A stretch of DNA of 15,976 nucleotides from DATFKA01 sp042095835 (GTDB lineage: Bacteria; Bacteroidota; Bacteroidia; Chitinophagales; Saprospiraceae). Position numbers and translations under genes: made by a program. This document shows, in pieces, positions 12,971 to 15,976 of this stretch. The DNA lies in NCBI GenBank assembly GCA_042095835.1, contig JBELML010000148.1, positions 1 through 15,976 of the forward strand, given 5' to 3'. Positions within the stretch are counted from its first letter, which is position 1, and every line of letters starts with the position of its first letter. Below the pieces are notes generated by a model that saw only the letters and a list, made by a program, of their open reading frames with translations, was not told the origin of the DNA and ran no database searches.

Positions 12971-15106
12971 ATGGAGAAAACCCTTGAAATATTAGATCTA
13001 GAGGCACAAATTGCTCTCTTAAAGCGTAGGATTAACCGAGAGGTTAGTGCTAGGAAAAAGGCGGAAACCTACCTAGAGAAGAAAGCTTTGGAATTGTTTA
13101 AAGCCAACGAAAAGCTCAAAGCCTATAATCGGAATCTAGAAGAACAGGTCGAGCAGAGCAGCAAAGCCTTAGATACTAATGAAAAGAAGTATAAAACCAT
13201 CATAGAGAATATGTCTCTAGGCCTGCTTGAGGTAGGAGCAGAGCATAAAATCGTCAAGGCATACGATGCTTTTTGTCGTATGACTGGATACGAAGAGCAG
13301 GAGCTTATTGGTAAGTCTGCTCGACAGTTATTTCTTCCGGAAGAATATTGGTCGGTTATTGATTCTCAGCAAGCTACTAGAGATCAAGGTATGCCCGGTG
13401 TCTATGAGGTCGAGATGTTTAAGAAAGGAGGGGACCGAATATGGGTGATGATTAGTGGGGTGCCGATTTATAGCGATGCAGGTGAGGTGACAGGTTCTAT
13501 GGGGATCCACTACGATATTACACCCTCCAAAAACCTCCAACGCGATTTGGAGCAAGCAAAGCTACTTGCCGAAGCCGCTCAAAGAGCAGAAAAACAGTTT
13601 TTGGCGAATATGAGTCACGAAATCCGTACTCCTTTGAACGCCATCATCGGTATGACTCATCTACTCTTTGATACCAAGCTAAGTGATGAGCAAAGCGACT
13701 ACCTCAATGTGCTTAATTCTTCCGCTAATATTTTGCAGGGACTGATTTCAGACATTTTGGACTTCTCCAAAATTGAATCGGGAAATTTTGAAATTCAATC
13801 TAGGGCTTTTAATCTTCACGAATTACTCGATAGTGTCTACAAAACTTTTATCCTCAAACTGACAGAAAAACCAGTAGAGTTGATCAAAAAGATAGATGCA
13901 GAGGTGACTCCTTTTTTAAAGGGAGACGATCTACTTCTGAATCAGATTCTCTTTAACCTACTTGGCAATGCTGTGAAATTCACCAAAAAAGGCAAGATCG
14001 AAATCGAGGTAAAAAAGCTAGGCCAATCTGAGGATATGCAAACCCTTGAGTTCTGTATTCATGATACGGGTATCGGCATTTCAGAGGAAGACCAAAAGCA
14101 AATTTTTTATAACTATCGGCAAGCCAAAAATGATACCCGTATCCGCTATGGCGGTACGGGTTTAGGATTGGCGATCACCAAACAATTGGTGAACTTGCAA
14201 GGAGGTGTCATCTGGCTGGAAAGTAGACTTGGAGAAGGGTCAAAGTTTTATTTTAAAATTGTCTATGAGCTAGCTAGCCAGGATGTAAAAGTAGCGCAGC
14301 AGACTAGTGCAGAAGCACAAGACCTTTGTATGGATGAATACCAAATCCTAGTTGTGGAAGATAATGCCATGAACCGCAAATACATCAACACACTCCTTAA
14401 GAAATGGAACTATAGTTTCGATATAGTTTTTGATGGAAAGCAGGCTTTAGAGAAAACGAGGACTAAACATTATGATATTATCCTGATGGATTTGCAGATG
14501 CCTGTCATGAATGGCTATGATGCGACTACGGCAATCAGACAAGGCAAGTCTGTTAATGCAGAAACACCCATTGTAGCCCTTACTGCTTCAGCCGTTTTAC
14601 AAGATAAAAATAGAGCCTTTGATCTGGGGATGACCGATTTTCTGGCAAAACCTTTTACACCCAAACAGCTCAAAAGTTTATTCCTGAAATACCTTTCTAA
14701 TTCAACACCTCAAAAAACCACAGAGATGAAAGATAGACCTAAAATGGATCTCGACTATTTGGCGGAGCTCTACTTCGATGATAAGGAATATGCTTTGGAG
14801 ATGTTTGAGCTATTCCTGGATTATGGTGTGAAAGAGGTAGAAAAACTTTCAGTAGCTTTCGAGGCTAAAGATTGGCCAACTGTGAAGCAATTGGCCCACA
14901 AATTGAAACCCTCCTTAAGTATGGTCGGTTTCCCTTCGATCACCCTTATTCTCGAGCAACTAGAGAAAGCGGCTTATAATGCAGAAGAGGAGAAAGTAAA
15001 AACCTATTATGCTCATTTTCAAGAGAAATATCAGGCTATTTTACCAGTAGTAAAGCAGAAATTTCAAGAATTACAGTCTTCAGAGGGTGACCTATTCGCA
15101 AAGTAA
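12971..15106 (+). CDS. Soluble PAS hybrid histidine kinase with REC and HPt (HnoK-like)
   Basis: A 711-residue cytosolic kinase with no membrane segment, fitting control by a soluble H-NOX partner. Layout: N-terminal coiled coil (about 5-75); PAS domain (about 75-190, ending in GSMGIHYDIT); HisKA with phospho-acceptor His216 in MSHEIRTPLNA; HATPase with N-box NLLGNAVKFT, G1 DTGIGI and G2 GGTGLGLAI; receiver domain (about 457-575) with Glu463/Asp464, phospho-acceptor Asp507 in MDLQMP, and Lys in LAKPF; HPt domain (about 600-700) with His643 in LAHKLKPSLS. All catalytic residues are present, so it should be active. The intramolecular relay His216 to Asp507 to His643 would deliver phosphate to an external receiver, most simply the LytTR regulator encoded 42 nt downstream. 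H-NOX binding of NO typically inhibits such kinases; direction here is untested. Confidence 0.94.
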   Translation: MEKTLEILDLEAQIALLKRRINREVSARKKAETYLEKKALELFKANEKLKAYNRNLEEQVEQSSKALDTNEKKYKTIIENMSLGLLEVGAEHKIVKAYDAFCRMTGYEEQELIGKSARQLFLPEEYWSVIDSQQATRDQGMPGVYEVEMFKKGGDRIWVMISGVPIYSDAGEVTGSMGIHYDITPSKNLQRDLEQAKLLAEAAQRAEKQFLANMSHEIRTPLNAIIGMTHLLFDTKLSDEQSDYLNVLNSSANILQGLISDILDFSKIESGNFEIQSRAFNLHELLDSVYKTFILKLTEKPVELIKKIDAEVTPFLKGDDLLLNQILFNLLGNAVKFTKKGKIEIEVKKLGQSEDMQTLEFCIHDTGIGISEEDQKQIFYNYRQAKNDTRIRYGGTGLGLAITKQLVNLQGGVIWLESRLGEGSKFYFKIVYELASQDVKVAQQTSAEAQDLCMDEYQILVVEDNAMNRKYINTLLKKWNYSFDIVFDGKQALEKTRTKHYDIILMDLQMPVMNGYDATTAIRQGKSVNAETPIVALTASAVLQDKNRAFDLGMTDFLAKPFTPKQLKSLFLKYLSNSTPQKTTEMKDRPKMDLDYLAELYFDDKEYALEMFELFLDYGVKEVEKLSVAFEAKDWPTVKQLAHKLKPSLSMVGFPSITLILEQLEKAAYNAEEEKVKTYYAHFQEKYQAILPVVKQKFQELQSSEGDLFAK

Positions 15107-15148
15107 TCGTCCTAAAGTAAATTTTCTACCCTCTACCTAGTATGTAAT

Positions 15149-15841
15149 ATGATACTCAATACCATGATTGTCGACGATGACCCAATGGCGCGGGCGGCAG
15201 TAAAAACTTTATGCAAGAAAACACCACTAGTCAACGTCGTATCTATCTGCGAAGATGCTAAAACGGCTATCAATACAGTGAACGAGGATGCCATCGATCT
15301 CATCTTATTGGATATTGAGATGCCAGGTATGAACGGGATCGAGTTCTTAAATCAAGTATCTTATTTACCTCAAGTCATTTTTATTACTTCGCAAAGGAAG
15401 TATGCCTACGAGGCTTTTGAGTATCAGGTGACTGACTTCTTGGAAAAGCCCATCACCCTTCTGCGCTTCAATAAAGCTATTGAGAAAGCTACGGATATCC
15501 AGAAACAAATCAATGATTATAAGAATCGCTCCAATGATTTGTATATCAAACATGATGGACGGTTTATCCGATTGAACTATGATGATATCCTCTTCTTTGA
15601 AAACGTTGGCGATTACGTCCGTATCAAAACGGAGGGGCAGCAGTTCATCATCCACAGTACCCTCAAAAACGTAGACCGCAAACTCAGAGACCCCCGTTTT
15701 CTAAAGGTGCATCGCTCTTTTGTTGTCAACCTGGATAAGATCAAGGATATCGAGGAAAATACCTTGGTTATCGAAAAGACGGTCATTCCTATCAGTAGAG
15801 CGAATAAACCGATCTTAATGAGTCGACTCAATTTTCTCTAA
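15149..15841 (+). CDS. LytTR-family response regulator
   Basis: A 230-residue regulator. The receiver (1-~118) has acidic residues Asp9-Asp10-Asp11, phospho-acceptor Asp55 in LLDIEMPGMNG, Thr80/Ser81 and Lys100 (EKP). After a linker, a LytTR DNA-binding domain (about 128-230) shows the usual blocks: IKHDGRFIRLNYDDILFFEN, YVRIKT, and FLKVHRSFVVNLDKI. LytTR domains bind paired direct repeats in promoters. It follows the H-NOX kinase on the same strand with a 42-nt gap and is its probable output. In Bacteroidota most LytTR regulators sit with LytS/YehU-type membrane kinases, so pairing with a soluble H-NOX kinase is less usual. The start ATG is set by the receiver's first strand (NTMIVDDD). A target operator was not identified in this window. 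Confidence 0.93.
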   Translation: MILNTMIVDDDPMARAAVKTLCKKTPLVNVVSICEDAKTAINTVNEDAIDLILLDIEMPGMNGIEFLNQVSYLPQVIFITSQRKYAYEAFEYQVTDFLEKPITLLRFNKAIEKATDIQKQINDYKNRSNDLYIKHDGRFIRLNYDDILFFENVGDYVRIKTEGQQFIIHSTLKNVDRKLRDPRFLKVHRSFVVNLDKIKDIEENTLVIEKTVIPISRANKPILMSRLNFL

Positions 15842-15846
15842 ACCTT

Positions 15847-15867
15847 CCCTACTGGAATATAGTAGGG
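15847..15867 (+). other. Hairpin after the LytTR gene (possible weak terminator)
   Basis: A perfect 7-bp stem CCCTACT / AGTAGGG with a 7-nt loop lies 6 nt after the LytTR stop codon. It is not followed by a T-run, so it is not a standard intrinsic terminator; an RNA-end stabilising hairpin is possible. A T-rich stretch occurs at 15896-15903. The rest of the window to 15976 is AT-rich and shows no gene. Confidence 0.35.
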
Positions 15868-15976
15868 CAAATGCCCCAAAAAAAATTACCCTGCATTTTT
15901 TTATAAATTCAACTAAAACTTCAATTCAAAACCGCTCTAGCATCTTCATTTTTGTCATTCGATACAAAAACGAAGC

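Noticed and set aside
15868..15890. GGGC-AAAT-GCCC hairpin followed by eight A as a terminator
   Set aside because: The A-run is on the wrong side for either strand: plus-strand transcripts would end in A, and on the minus strand the T-run precedes the stem.

Overview
The window looks like chromosomal DNA from a member of the Bacteroidota, probably a Saprospiria/Lewinella-like marine or sludge bacterium. The clues are: genes without recognisable Shine-Dalgarno sequences, a TAnnTTTG-type promoter element before a tRNA gene, a tRNA without an encoded CCA, Bacteroidota-type lipoproteins (LVIVD-repeat proteins and a ThuA/sugar-dehydrogenase/PKD/cytochrome c fusion), and the small conserved protein often labelled 'glyoxalase' in this phylum. 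The species assignment is inference. I see no transposase, integrase, phage gene or CRISPR array.

Layout. 1-183 is a diverged inverted-repeat element with a long potential foldback. 191-2567 (minus strand) carries a FadI-like thiolase followed by a secreted lipoprotein esterase. 2568-2802 is gene-free and holds two copies of a 26-bp palindromic element and an 8-bp microsatellite. 2803-3663 (plus) is a DUF1295 membrane protein that converges on a minus-strand cluster (6061 down to 3679) of two LVIVD-repeat lipoproteins and an outer-membrane barrel-like protein. The two LVIVD genes are separated by a C/G-rich degenerate minisatellite with strong G-quadruplex potential on the transcribed-RNA strand. 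6159-6965 (minus) is a class I glutamine amidotransferase-like protein, and 7082-7489 (minus) the small conserved protein.

7593-8069 is the oddest region. A tRNA with anticodon CAT is followed by tandem ~120-bp repeats. Each repeat starts with the last 14 nt of the tRNA, contains an intrinsic terminator, and ends in a segment that can restore most of an acceptor stem with the next copy of the tRNA 3' end. The arrangement recalls the tyrT/rtT repeats of E. coli, with unrelated sequence.

8240-15841 is a run of five plus-strand genes. The first is a 1130-residue secreted lipoprotein (ThuA + PQQ/glucose-dehydrogenase-like propeller + PKD + cytochrome c + C-terminal beta domain). Its stop overlaps a membrane-anchored protein of unknown function. 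Then come an H-NOX haem nitric-oxide sensor (TTG start), a soluble PAS hybrid histidine kinase with receiver and HPt domains, and a LytTR response regulator. The last three genes form a self-contained nitric-oxide phosphorelay: H-NOX senses NO and modulates the kinase, phosphate can pass His216 to Asp507 to His643, and then to Asp55 of the LytTR regulator, which binds DNA. The adjacent extracellular sugar-oxidising lipoprotein operon is a candidate target or co-transcribed partner, but nothing in the sequence proves this.
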